From NCBI GenBank assembly GCA_000799755.1, contig JUHI01000001.1, positions 1 to 64,000 of the forward strand: a DNA stretch of 64,000 nucleotides. Direction: 5' to 3'. A model generated the notes under the pieces. The model made no database searches and was not told the origin of the DNA. It was given only the letters and a program-made list of their open reading frames with translations. Positions within the stretch are counted from its first letter, which is position 1. Every line of letters starts with the position of its first letter. The DNA is from Martinezella tropici (lineage in GTDB: Bacteria > Pseudomonadota > Alphaproteobacteria > Rhizobiales > Rhizobiaceae). The translations under genes and the position numbers were made by a program. Shown piece by piece: positions 1 to 7,509 of the stretch.

Positions 1-710
<710 letters not shown>

Positions 711-1108
711 TTGAATGCTTCCTATGAACGTAATGAGTGACCCCGGCGAACCGGTTTAGTGCCGCCGTTTAAGGCTTTCGTCGCATTTGCGCAAGACTTA
801 ATTGCGGGGCCTATTCCGCGCGAAGCCTCGTTGATGGCGGATGATCTCAAGCCTTCAACATTCCTTCGCCGCGCAAGGTTCGCCGGCCGATCCGGAAAGG
901 CAAAAAAGCATTTGCCGGTTCAGGCGCTTAGATAGGGAAGCACAGACGAAACTTCCAGTGCCCGATGCAGTGTGAAGCATCCACCCGTTATCAACGCAAA
1001 GCGCCCTCTCCCGACGGGAAAGGGCGCGAAATAGTGAGGCGACGATGAATCGCCATCTGTCACGATACATTATCCGGCACGATCAGACGCACCGAAACTT
1101 CGCACTCG
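711..1108. other. Intergenic region upstream of tuf
   Basis: About 400 bases without a convincing gene. It must hold the tuf promoter reading leftwards; CTTGCG, a 17-base spacer and TTAAAC can be read on the minus strand near 760-800, but this is a weak guess. The short frames at 855-1070 and 1045-1284 have no recognisable product or good ribosome-binding site. The hairpin at 1001-1027 is listed separately. Confidence 0.5.
1001..1027 (-). terminator. Hairpin after the DUF3597 gene
   Basis: A 12-base stem with one mismatch (gcgccctctccc / gggaaagggcgc) around a GAC loop. On the minus strand it is followed by TTTGCGTT, only a weak T run. It lies 80 bases past the stop of the DUF3597 gene and before tuf, so it probably separates the two transcripts. 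Confidence 0.55.
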
Positions 1109-1537
1109 TCAATCGAGAAGATCGGCCGGCACCTTGCCGCCATTGTCCGAAAGCTTCTTCAGAAGCGCCTTGTGCAGGAACATATTCATCTTGGCGGAAT
1201 CTCCGGCATCGCCGGTATAGCCGAGTTCCTGTGCCAGCTCCTTGCGCTCCGAAAGGCTCGCATCCATGCCGAGCGCCTTCATGAGATCGACGATCGAATG
1301 TTTCCAATCGAGCTTCTGGCCGCTGTTCTTGACGGCGGCATCGAGGATCGCAGCGATATCCACCGGCGCGGATGGCGCGCTCGTCGCTGGCGAGGTCGCT
1401 GCAGTGGTTGCCGAAGGAGCCGGCGTCGGCGCAGGCGCCGGATTGGCGGTTGCGGCGGTGGTCGTCGGTGCAGGAGCAGCCTCGGCAGCCTTTGCCTGTC
1501 CCCAGATTGCACCCTTGATCTTGTCGAAGATACCCAT
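1109..1537 (-). CDS. DUF3597 domain-containing protein
   Basis: A 142-residue protein of unknown function. Residues 1-15 (MGIFDKIKGAIWGQA) form a short basic amphipathic start, residues 18-60 are an Ala/Pro/Thr-rich linker of low complexity, and residues 60-142 carry the conserved DUF3597 region with DWKHSIVDLMKALGMD and the C-terminal segment GGKVPADLLD. No signal peptide or membrane segment is visible. The family is sometimes related to LysM-like cell-wall proteins by annotation, but nothing here shows a binding site. It stands alone between the tRNA genes and tuf on the same strand. Confidence 0.85.
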   Translation of the reverse strand: MGIFDKIKGAIWGQAKAAEAAPAPTTTAATANPAPAPTPAPSATTAATSPATSAPSAPVDIAAILDAAVKNSGQKLDWKHSIVDLMKALGMDASLSERKELAQELGYTGDAGDSAKMNMFLHKALLKKLSDNGGKVPADLLD

Positions 1538-1748
1538 TTGCGCTCTCCCGTTTCGGTTGCTTGAGCATTATCTACCGCTCGCCCGGATATAAGCAACCCT
1601 TCGTGTCAATTATGCAAAGGTGGGATCTAATACGCGCGCCGAAGGGATCGCGCTTTGGCTGGAGGGCTACCAAAGCCAACAGCCATTCAGCACGACACTC
1701 TTTTCGCTATAGCGAAGAACGATCGAAACGCTAATAAATTGAAAATCT

Positions 1749-1822
1749 TGGAGCGGGTAGCGGGAATCGAACCCGCGTATTCAGCTTGGAAGGCTGCTGC
1801 TCTACCATTGAGCTATACCCGC
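1749..1822 (-). tRNA. tRNA-Gly (anticodon TCC)
   Basis: On the minus strand the gene starts GCGGGTATAGCTCAATGG. The acceptor stem GCGGGTA pairs with TACCCGC, the anticodon loop reads CTTCCAA (TCC), the T arm has GGTTCGATTCC, the discriminator is T, and CCA is encoded. Total 74 bases. It lies 25 bases from tRNA-Tyr on the same strand, so the two are probably co-transcribed. Confidence 0.97.
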
Positions 1823-1847
1823 GGGATGGTCAAGATCCGGTGCGGAA

Positions 1848-1932
1848 TGGTGGAGGGAGTTGGATTTGAACCAACGTAGGCTGAGCCAACGGATTTACAG
1901 TCCGTCCCCTTTAACCACTCGGGCATCCCTCC
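1848..1932 (-). tRNA. tRNA-Tyr (anticodon GTA)
   Basis: A class II tRNA of 85 bases with a long variable arm. It starts GGAGGGATGCCCGAGTGG, the anticodon loop reads CTGTAAA (GTA), the T arm has GGTTCAAATCC, the acceptor pairs GGAGGGA with TCCCTCC, and ACCA follows, so CCA is encoded. It is the promoter-proximal member of the Tyr-Gly pair. Confidence 0.97.
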
Positions 1933-2131
1933 AGTATTCCGACTGGATCTTGCGACCAAGCTTGCTAGATGTTGGCGTCGCCGCCGTCATCTGCGCCGCG
2001 TATATGACCGGACGATTTCCGTCTGTCAACACAATGAATTGCCAAAAATGACGAAAAAATTTCAGCCTGTGGGAAAAGCCCGGCGCTGAAAGAGGACTAT
2101 GCGCTCAGGAAGGCGCTGGTTATAAAGCCGC

Positions 2132-3040
2132 ATGAGCAAAGACAAATCATCCGGCCGTCACGGCCAAGACAGCACCGCCGACGACCGCTCGGCCAAGGAC
2201 ACTCATTATGCAACGCTGCGGCGCGCGCATCGCGATGCCAAGCGCGAGCGCGGCGAGATCCCGACGCCGGCGCCACAGAAGCGGAAGAAGGCTGGCGCCG
2301 ATGACTGGAAGCCGCCGGAACTCGCGCCCGATCAGGTCTTCCTCTATGGCCTGCATACGGTTCGTGCGGCGCTGAGCAACCCACAGCGCAAGAACATCAA
2401 GCTGTCCACGACGCAGAACGCGCTGGTGCGGCTGGAACTCGGCCCGGCAGATCAACTAGGCATCCCGGTCGAGATCGTCTCGCCGCAGGATATCGACAAG
2501 GTGCTTGGCCCGGAGGCTATCCATCAGGGCGTGATGCTGGAAACGCGTCCCCTGCCCGTGCGCCGCCTCGAGGCGTTGAAGGACAGCCCGCTGCTGCTTG
2601 TTCTCGATCAGGTGACCGACCCGCACAATGTCGGCGCCATCATGCGCTCGGCCGTCGCGTTCGATGCCGGTGCCGTCATCACGACGCAGCGCCATAGCCC
2701 GACCGAATCAGGTGTGATGGCAAAATCGGCCTCGGGCGCGCTCGAACTAATACCTTATATACAGATCACCAATCTCGCCGATGCGCTCGGCGAGCTGCAC
2801 CGGCTCGGTTTCACGACGATCGGGCTTGATTCGGAAGGTCCGGCGCCACTCGAAGGCACCTTCAGCGGTGACAAGATCGCCCTCGTGCTCGGCTCCGAGG
2901 GCAAGGGCCTGCGCCAGAAGACCCGAGAAACCGTGAGTGCGCTCGCCCGGCTCGACATGCCGGGTGCCATCAAATCGCTCAATGTCTCGAATGCAGCCGC
3001 GATCGCGCTATATGCGACGCGGTCCTATCTCAAATCATAG
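2132..3040 (+). CDS. rlmB: 23S rRNA (guanosine-2'-O-)-methyltransferase, TrmH/RlmB family
   Basis: A SpoU/TrmH-family methyltransferase of 302 residues that should 2'-O-methylate a guanosine in the peptidyl-transferase region of 23S rRNA (family knowledge from E. coli RlmB). Residues 1-65 are a basic, low-complexity extension common in rhizobia. The L30e-like RNA-binding domain begins near FLYGLHTVRAAL (residue 70). The knotted catalytic domain carries motif 1 LVLDQVTDPHNVGAIMRSA, motif 2 LVLGSEGKGLR and motif 3 LDMPGAIKSLNVSNAAAIAL, all intact. The ATG at 2132 has no strong ribosome-binding site. It faces away from the tRNA genes and stands alone. TrmH for tRNA Gm18 is the alternative, but the L30e domain favours RlmB. 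Confidence 0.9.
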   Translation: MSKDKSSGRHGQDSTADDRSAKDTHYATLRRAHRDAKRERGEIPTPAPQKRKKAGADDWKPPELAPDQVFLYGLHTVRAALSNPQRKNIKLSTTQNALVRLELGPADQLGIPVEIVSPQDIDKVLGPEAIHQGVMLETRPLPVRRLEALKDSPLLLVLDQVTDPHNVGAIMRSAVAFDAGAVITTQRHSPTESGVMAKSASGALELIPYIQITNLADALGELHRLGFTTIGLDSEGPAPLEGTFSGDKIALVLGSEGKGLRQKTRETVSALARLDMPGAIKSLNVSNAAAIALYATRSYLKS

Positions 3041-3080
3041 CGGCGCCCGACGCTGCCGCAGCACCTTGGGAGAATTTGCC

Positions 3081-3770
3081 TTGATCCGTCTTCTCGGTCC
3101 AGCGGCGGTTGCCGCCGCTCTTGCTTTGACAATGGTCCAGCCGGCGCATTCCGCCGATGACGAAATGGTCCAGGCACAGGCCGGCATATGGCTGGTTGCG
3201 CCGGAAAGCGGCGCCAAGGGCTGCCGTCTCACCTTCGGTACGAACACGGTTTCCGGTGGCTATGAAGTCACGGGCGCCGATACCTGCGCAACGCCCCTGC
3301 CCGCCCTCGTAACGGCCAAGACCTGGAACTTCACCGATGACGGTTCGCTCGTCATCGCCGATGCCGGGGGCAAGGCGCTCATGCGCTTCCAGCAAGAGGA
3401 AGGCTCGCCCTGGGAAAGCGAAGGCGGCGACCCGACCTGGCTGCTGCCTGCCCTCGGAGACGTCGACCACGTGCCGACCACCGCAAGCCTTGCCGGCGCG
3501 TGGCGCATCCAGACGCCGGACGGCAAGCCAGTCTGCGATGTGACACTTACGACGGAAAAGGATCAGGACGGCACCGCCAAGATGTCGCCGGCCAGTGACT
3601 GCGCCAGCGAAGTCGGCGATCTCAAGCTCTCGCTCTGGGCGTCGGAAGGGTTCGGGCTTGTCATGCTCGGCAATGACGGCTCCTCGCTCTCCTTCGATAT
3701 GAAGCCGGACGGCAGCTTCCAGAAATCCGAAGAAGAGGAAGGCGAACCGCTGCTGCTGGTCCGCAAATAA
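3081..3770 (+). CDS. Secreted protein with two tandem AprI/Inh protease-inhibitor domains
   Basis: The start is TTG at 3081, chosen because GGGAG lies nine bases upstream and the protein then begins with a signal peptide (hydrophobic core then AHSADDE); the longer upstream frame only overlaps rlmB. The 229-residue product has two similar halves. Half 1 (about residues 31-125) starts QAGIWLV and half 2 (about residues 138-229) starts LAGAWRI. Each then has a G/A-K-G/P-x-C pattern, a second Cys about 30 residues on, and a GxGL/SL-like central strand. This fits the Inh/Omp19 fold, an eight-stranded barrel that inhibits serralysin-type metalloproteases, usually present once in a protein of about 110-180 residues. 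Periplasmic or outer-membrane location is inferred. The target protease is unknown. Confidence 0.8.
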   Translation: MIRLLGPAAVAAALALTMVQPAHSADDEMVQAQAGIWLVAPESGAKGCRLTFGTNTVSGGYEVTGADTCATPLPALVTAKTWNFTDDGSLVIADAGGKALMRFQQEEGSPWESEGGDPTWLLPALGDVDHVPTTASLAGAWRIQTPDGKPVCDVTLTTEKDQDGTAKMSPASDCASEVGDLKLSLWASEGFGLVMLGNDGSSLSFDMKPDGSFQKSEEEEGEPLLLVRK

Positions 3771-3888
3771 GGCCGGCTGAGCATATCGAAGCGCCCCGCG
3801 GCTTGACGTATCGGAAATGTGACTATGTTTTCTGAAACCGGCATGAAGCTGGTCGAGAGTGTCACATAACCGGACAGGTGCGGCGCGC

Positions 3889-4683
3889 ATGATGCCATCG
3901 AATATCCGAAAATTCATTTTCCACGAGCTTCGAAGCGTGGAGGGATATATCGATCCACCGGACGCCCTGGTTTTTCTTTCGCTGCTCGAACATCAGAGAC
4001 AGCATTGCCTAGATGGAGGCCTCGCCGAAATCGGCATCTACTTCGGCCGGTCCTATTTTCTCCTGAAGAAGATCGCCGCCCCGGATGAAAATGTTCTCGG
4101 CATCGATCTCTTCGATATCGGCAATGTCTCGGACGGCATGTCGGACCAGTATCGCCTATTTCTCGAACATGGAGAGCGCCTCGGCCTGCCGGTCGACAAG
4201 GATATGCTGCTCGTCGGCGACAGCAGGACCTTCTCCGCCGAAGAGATTACCGACAAGATCGGCGCGGTGCGCTTCTTCAGCGTCGATGGCGGCCACAGCC
4301 TGCCCAATCTCGTCTCCGACAGTCATCTTGCCAGGGACACGGTCGCAGATCACGGCATCATCGTCTTCGACGACACGTTCAATCCGGCGTGGCCGGAAGT
4401 GACCGTCGGCATGGCGGATTTCATCCGCGACAATGACGATGCTTTTTCGACATTCTGTATGACGAAGTACAAGACCTATGTCTGCCGGCGCGAATTTCAC
4501 GACTTCTATCGCGCCGCCATAGAGCAGGCACCGCATCTCGGCGCATTCGAGCTGGCCGACACGCATTTCCTCGGATGCGACGCCATACGCCTGCACAATC
4601 CCTTCAGCCGGCGGCTGCTTTACGAGCTCATGACCCGTTCAGGCATGGGCGCGCTCTCCGAGCGCGCCTATCGCTGCCAATAG
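3889..4683 (+). CDS. Class I SAM-dependent methyltransferase (Methyltransf_24-like)
   Basis: A 264-residue soluble protein. After an N-terminal helix region, the SAM-binding core begins with motif I GGLAEIGIYFGRSYFLL (near residue 42), followed by NVLGIDLFDIG (acidic residue that should bind the SAM ribose) and, later, FSVDGGHSLPNLVSD and HGIIVFDDTFNP, the usual metal/acid positions of this family. The substrate cannot be told; relatives modify sugars or polyketides. ATG at 3889 (or the next codon) is preferred over a GTG ten codons earlier because that leader is poorly conserved in character. CTTGAC and CTATGT near 3801-3828 look like promoter boxes but are spaced only 15 bases apart. The gene stands alone. 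Confidence 0.75.
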   Translation: MMPSNIRKFIFHELRSVEGYIDPPDALVFLSLLEHQRQHCLDGGLAEIGIYFGRSYFLLKKIAAPDENVLGIDLFDIGNVSDGMSDQYRLFLEHGERLGLPVDKDMLLVGDSRTFSAEEITDKIGAVRFFSVDGGHSLPNLVSDSHLARDTVADHGIIVFDDTFNPAWPEVTVGMADFIRDNDDAFSTFCMTKYKTYVCRREFHDFYRAAIEQAPHLGAFELADTHFLGCDAIRLHNPFSRRLLYELMTRSGMGALSERAYRCQ

Positions 4684-4695
4684 GCGGACCGAGCG

Positions 4696-4965
4696 TCAAT
4701 GGACCGCAGGATCAGCCTCGTCGAAGAAGGACCTGATGCCATCGCGCGCGATCGTTGCCAGGAATTCGTCGAAAGCCTCGCGGTCGGTCGCGAAGGGCTC
4801 TTCCCATTCGATGAGATCCTCTTCCGGCGTAATGACCTCCATCCGCCAGTCGGCATTGGTGCCGGCCGGGCGAAAGATATCGACCAGAACGGTCACACCG
4901 TCATCGGTGAACTCACCCGAAAGCTCGGAGTGTTCGAGTTTAGGCTTCTTGGGCTTGCTGGGCAT
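4696..4965 (-). CDS. Hypothetical small acidic protein
   Basis: An 89-residue protein starting MPSKPKKPKLEHSELSGEFT. It is basic for ten residues and then acidic, with VTVLVDIFRP, WRMEVITPEEDLIEWEEPFATDREAF and a C-terminal RSFFDEADP. No signal peptide, membrane segment or named domain is recognised. I place the start at ATG 4965 rather than further upstream because the upstream extension has no family-like character. It converges on the methyltransferase gene with a 12-base gap. Rhizobial genomes carry similar small conserved hypotheticals, but the function is unknown. Confidence 0.65.
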   Translation of the reverse strand: MPSKPKKPKLEHSELSGEFTDDGVTVLVDIFRPAGTNADWRMEVITPEEDLIEWEEPFATDREAFDEFLATIARDGIRSFFDEADPAVH

Positions 4966-5098
4966 ATGGTTCCGGGCACACTCTATAACATTGAGGACTC
5001 CAACGAGTATGCGGAACTCGTTAGCAACCACATATTATGTCGCCGCCAGCGGTTTTCCATACCACGGACGAAACGATCAACAATTTCCAGGAAAAATG

Positions 5099-5174
<76 letters not shown>

Positions 5175-5343
5175 TTATCGGCATGCCAAGTAACAGATTT
5201 TGATCTTCTGTAAAGAGAAAATCCACTGCCGCCTTCAGTATCCCCGTTCGAAAGCCAAACCGGATTCACCAGTCTTTGCAAAACGTCTTGTCGCACAGGG
5301 GGAATATCATTACCTCCTAGTACGACACTAAAAAGGGCATTGC

Positions 5344-6117
5344 ATGTCGCGTCATTTTCAACCGGTCTGTTTTCTCGCCTCGCCTACTCCGGAAGCGCAG
5401 GAGGCACAGGCGGAACTGATTCGCCTCTACGGCCAGACGCCGCAGGAAGAGGCTGACATCATCGTTGCGCTCGGCGGCGACGGCTTCATGCTCCAGACGC
5501 TGCACAAGACAATGAATACCGGCAAGCGCGTCTATGGAATGAATCGCGGCTCCATCGGCTTCCTGATGAACGACTACCACACGGATGGCTTGCCGGAACG
5601 CATCGAAGCTGCCGTCGAGAATGCTTTTCATCCGCTGCAGATGACTGCGCGCAATGCCGATGGCAGCACCTGCGTCGCGCTCGCCATCAATGAAGTGTCG
5701 CTGTTCCGTCAGTCTTACCAGACGGCAAAGCTCAAGGTCGAGATCGATGGCCGCGTTCGCCTGCCGGAGCTCATTTGCGACGGGCTGATGGTGACGACCC
5801 CTGCCGGCTCCACCGCCTATAATCTTTCCGCGCACGGGCCGATCCTGCCGCTGGAAGCGCCACTGCTCGCCATGACGCCGGTCAGCGCCTTCCGCCCTCG
5901 CCGCTGGCGCGGCGCATTGCTGCCGAATAAGGTAACGGTCGATATCACCGTGCTCGAGGCAGAAAAGCGACCGGTCAATGCGGCCGCCGACAATACCGAA
6001 GTGAAATCGGTGGTCGGCGTCCGGATCATGCAGAGCGAGGATACGACGGCCCGTATCCTGTCCGATCCGGACGGATCATGGTCGGACAGAATCCTGGCGG
6101 AGCAGTTTTCGGATTGA
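5344..6117 (+). CDS. nadK: NAD kinase
   Basis: Makes NADP from NAD using ATP or polyphosphate in the cytoplasm. The 257-residue protein has the family motifs in order: IIVALGGDGFMLQTL (GGDG phosphate-donor site), GMNRGSIGFLMN, AINEVSLFR (NE pair) and DGLMVTTPAGSTAYNLSAHGP (glycine-rich site). It is short compared with E. coli NadK (292) because the N-terminal domain is reduced, as is usual in rhizobia. AAGGG lies seven bases before the ATG. It is monocistronic and ends at a bidirectional terminator shared with prfB. Confidence 0.95.
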   Translation: MSRHFQPVCFLASPTPEAQEAQAELIRLYGQTPQEEADIIVALGGDGFMLQTLHKTMNTGKRVYGMNRGSIGFLMNDYHTDGLPERIEAAVENAFHPLQMTARNADGSTCVALAINEVSLFRQSYQTAKLKVEIDGRVRLPELICDGLMVTTPAGSTAYNLSAHGPILPLEAPLLAMTPVSAFRPRRWRGALLPNKVTVDITVLEAEKRPVNAAADNTEVKSVVGVRIMQSEDTTARILSDPDGSWSDRILAEQFSD

Positions 6118-6204
6118 ATGCTATTTCCCGTGGCCGGCGAGCGCTGCGTTCCTGATCTTTCGGCCGCAAGCGCCTGCACGCTCCTCCGAACATGATGTGC
6201 CAAT

Positions 6205-6232
6205 AAAAAAGCCCCGTTTCCGGGGCTCTTTT
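6205..6232. terminator. Bidirectional intrinsic terminator between nadK and prfB
   Basis: Stem agccccg / cggggct around a TTTC loop, with an A run on the left and CTTTT on the right, so it can stop transcripts from both the converging nadK and prfB genes. Confidence 0.85.
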
Positions 6233-6251
6233 CTATTCCATTGATCCACAG

Positions 6252-7383
6252 CTACTCGACGTCGTCGATGACGGCATCCGCCGCGCCGCTGATGCGGTGC
6301 GCAAGGGCCGCTTCCATGAACTCGTTGAGATCGCCGTCCAGAACGTCGCTCGGCGCCGTGCTGGCAACGCCGGTGCGCAGATCCTTGACCAGCTGGTAGG
6401 GCTGCAGGACGTAGGAGCGGATCTGGTGACCCCAGCCGATATCCGTCTTGGACGCGGCTTCGGCGTTGGCGGCCTCTTCCCGCTTCATCAATTCCGCCTC
6501 GTACATGCGGGCGCGCAGCATGTCCCACGCCTTGGCGCGGTTCTTGTGCTGCGAGCGCTCCTGCTGGCACTGCACGACGATGCCGGTCGGGATATGCGTG
6601 ATGCGCACGGCCGAATCGGTGGTGTTGACGTGCTGACCACCGGCGCCGGACGAACGGTAGGTATCGATGCGGCAATCGCTTTCGTTGATCTCGATCTGGA
6701 TCGAGTCGTCGACAACAGGGTAGACCCAGATCGACGAGAACGAGGTGTGACGGCGCGCATTGCTGTCATAGGGCGAGATGCGCACCAGGCGATGCACGCC
6801 CGATTCGGTCTTCAGCCAGCCATAGGCATTGTGCCCCTTGACGAGCAGCGTCGCCGACTTGATGCCGGCTTCTTCGCCGTCATGGACTTCGAGCAGTTCC
6901 ACCTTGAAGCGCTGGCGTTCGGCCCAGCGGGTATACATGCGCAGCAGCATGTTCGCCCAGTCCTGGCTTTCTGTGCCGCCGGCACCGGAGTGGACTTCGA
7001 GGTAGGTATCGTTGGAGTCCGCTTCGCCCGACAGCATGGCTTCCACCTGGCGACGCGCTGCCTCTGCCTTCAGGGCCTTCAGGGCATCCTCGGCGTCGCG
7101 CACGACGTCGGCGTCGCCCTCTTCCTCGCCAAGCTCGATCAGCTCGATATTGTCGGCGAGCTGCTGCTCGAGCGCACGGACGCCATTGATGCCGTCATCG
7201 AGCTGCTGACGCTCGCGCATCAGCTTCTGCGCTTCCGAAGCGTCGTTCCACAAGGTCGGATCTTCCGCCTTGTTATTCAACCAGTCCAGTCGTCTTACGG
7301 CCTGGTCCCAGTCAAAGATGCCTCCTCAGCAGGGTGATAGCCTGCTTGGTTTCGTCGACTATTTTCTCGATTTCGGCTCTCAT
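6252..7383 (-). CDS. prfB: Peptide chain release factor 2, made by programmed +1 frameshift
   Basis: RF2 releases peptides at UGA and UAA stop codons. The gene starts at ATG 7383 ([11 protein letters not shown]), reads 23 codons to CTT, meets an in-frame TGA at 7312-7314, and continues after a +1 shift as [18 protein letters not shown]. The full product is about 376 residues. The catalytic GGQ is in [20 protein letters not shown]. The stop-codon recognition tripeptide, SPF in E. coli RF2, reads SPY here ([15 protein letters not shown]). The unshifted frame alone would give a 23-residue peptide. It lies downstream of mrcA on the same strand, as in other rhizobia. Confidence 0.96.
7312..7326 (-). 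promoter_or_regulatory. prfB programmed +1 frameshift site
   Basis: On the minus strand the order is AGGAGG (7321-7326, a perfect internal Shine-Dalgarno), CAT, CTT (slippery codon), TGA, C. The Shine-Dalgarno to CTT spacing of three bases is that of the classical bacterial RF2 site. A shortage of RF2 slows decoding of TGA and favours the shift, so RF2 controls its own synthesis (known mechanism). Confidence 0.97.
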
Positions 7384-7457
7384 GATCCTGCTTCTTCATT
7401 GCGCCGCCCAACATGAGCGGTCATCCGTTTCAAAGAGTGCTGGTGAAATAGATATAC

Positions 7458-7485
7458 ATGCCGCAGCTGTAAAGCCCTGCGGCAT
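7458..7485 (-). terminator. Hairpin between mrcA and prfB
   Basis: A perfect nine-base stem, atgccgcag / ctgcggcat, with a ten-base loop. On the minus strand only a loose T/A-rich tail follows, so it may be a weak terminator or an mRNA-stabilising structure between the two genes. Confidence 0.5.
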
Positions 7486-7509
7486 GGGGATCGGACAAAT
7501 TGGACAGGA

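Noticed and set aside
3801..3828. A CTTGAC...CTATGT promoter before the methyltransferase gene
   Set aside because: The boxes look rhizobial but the spacer is only 15 bases, too short for a reliable sigma-70 promoter; noted in the gene entry only.
6252..7280. prfB as a 342-residue gene starting at an internal TTG
   Set aside because: The upstream 23 codons, internal Shine-Dalgarno and CTT-TGA-C show the standard frameshift, so the longer joined product is correct.
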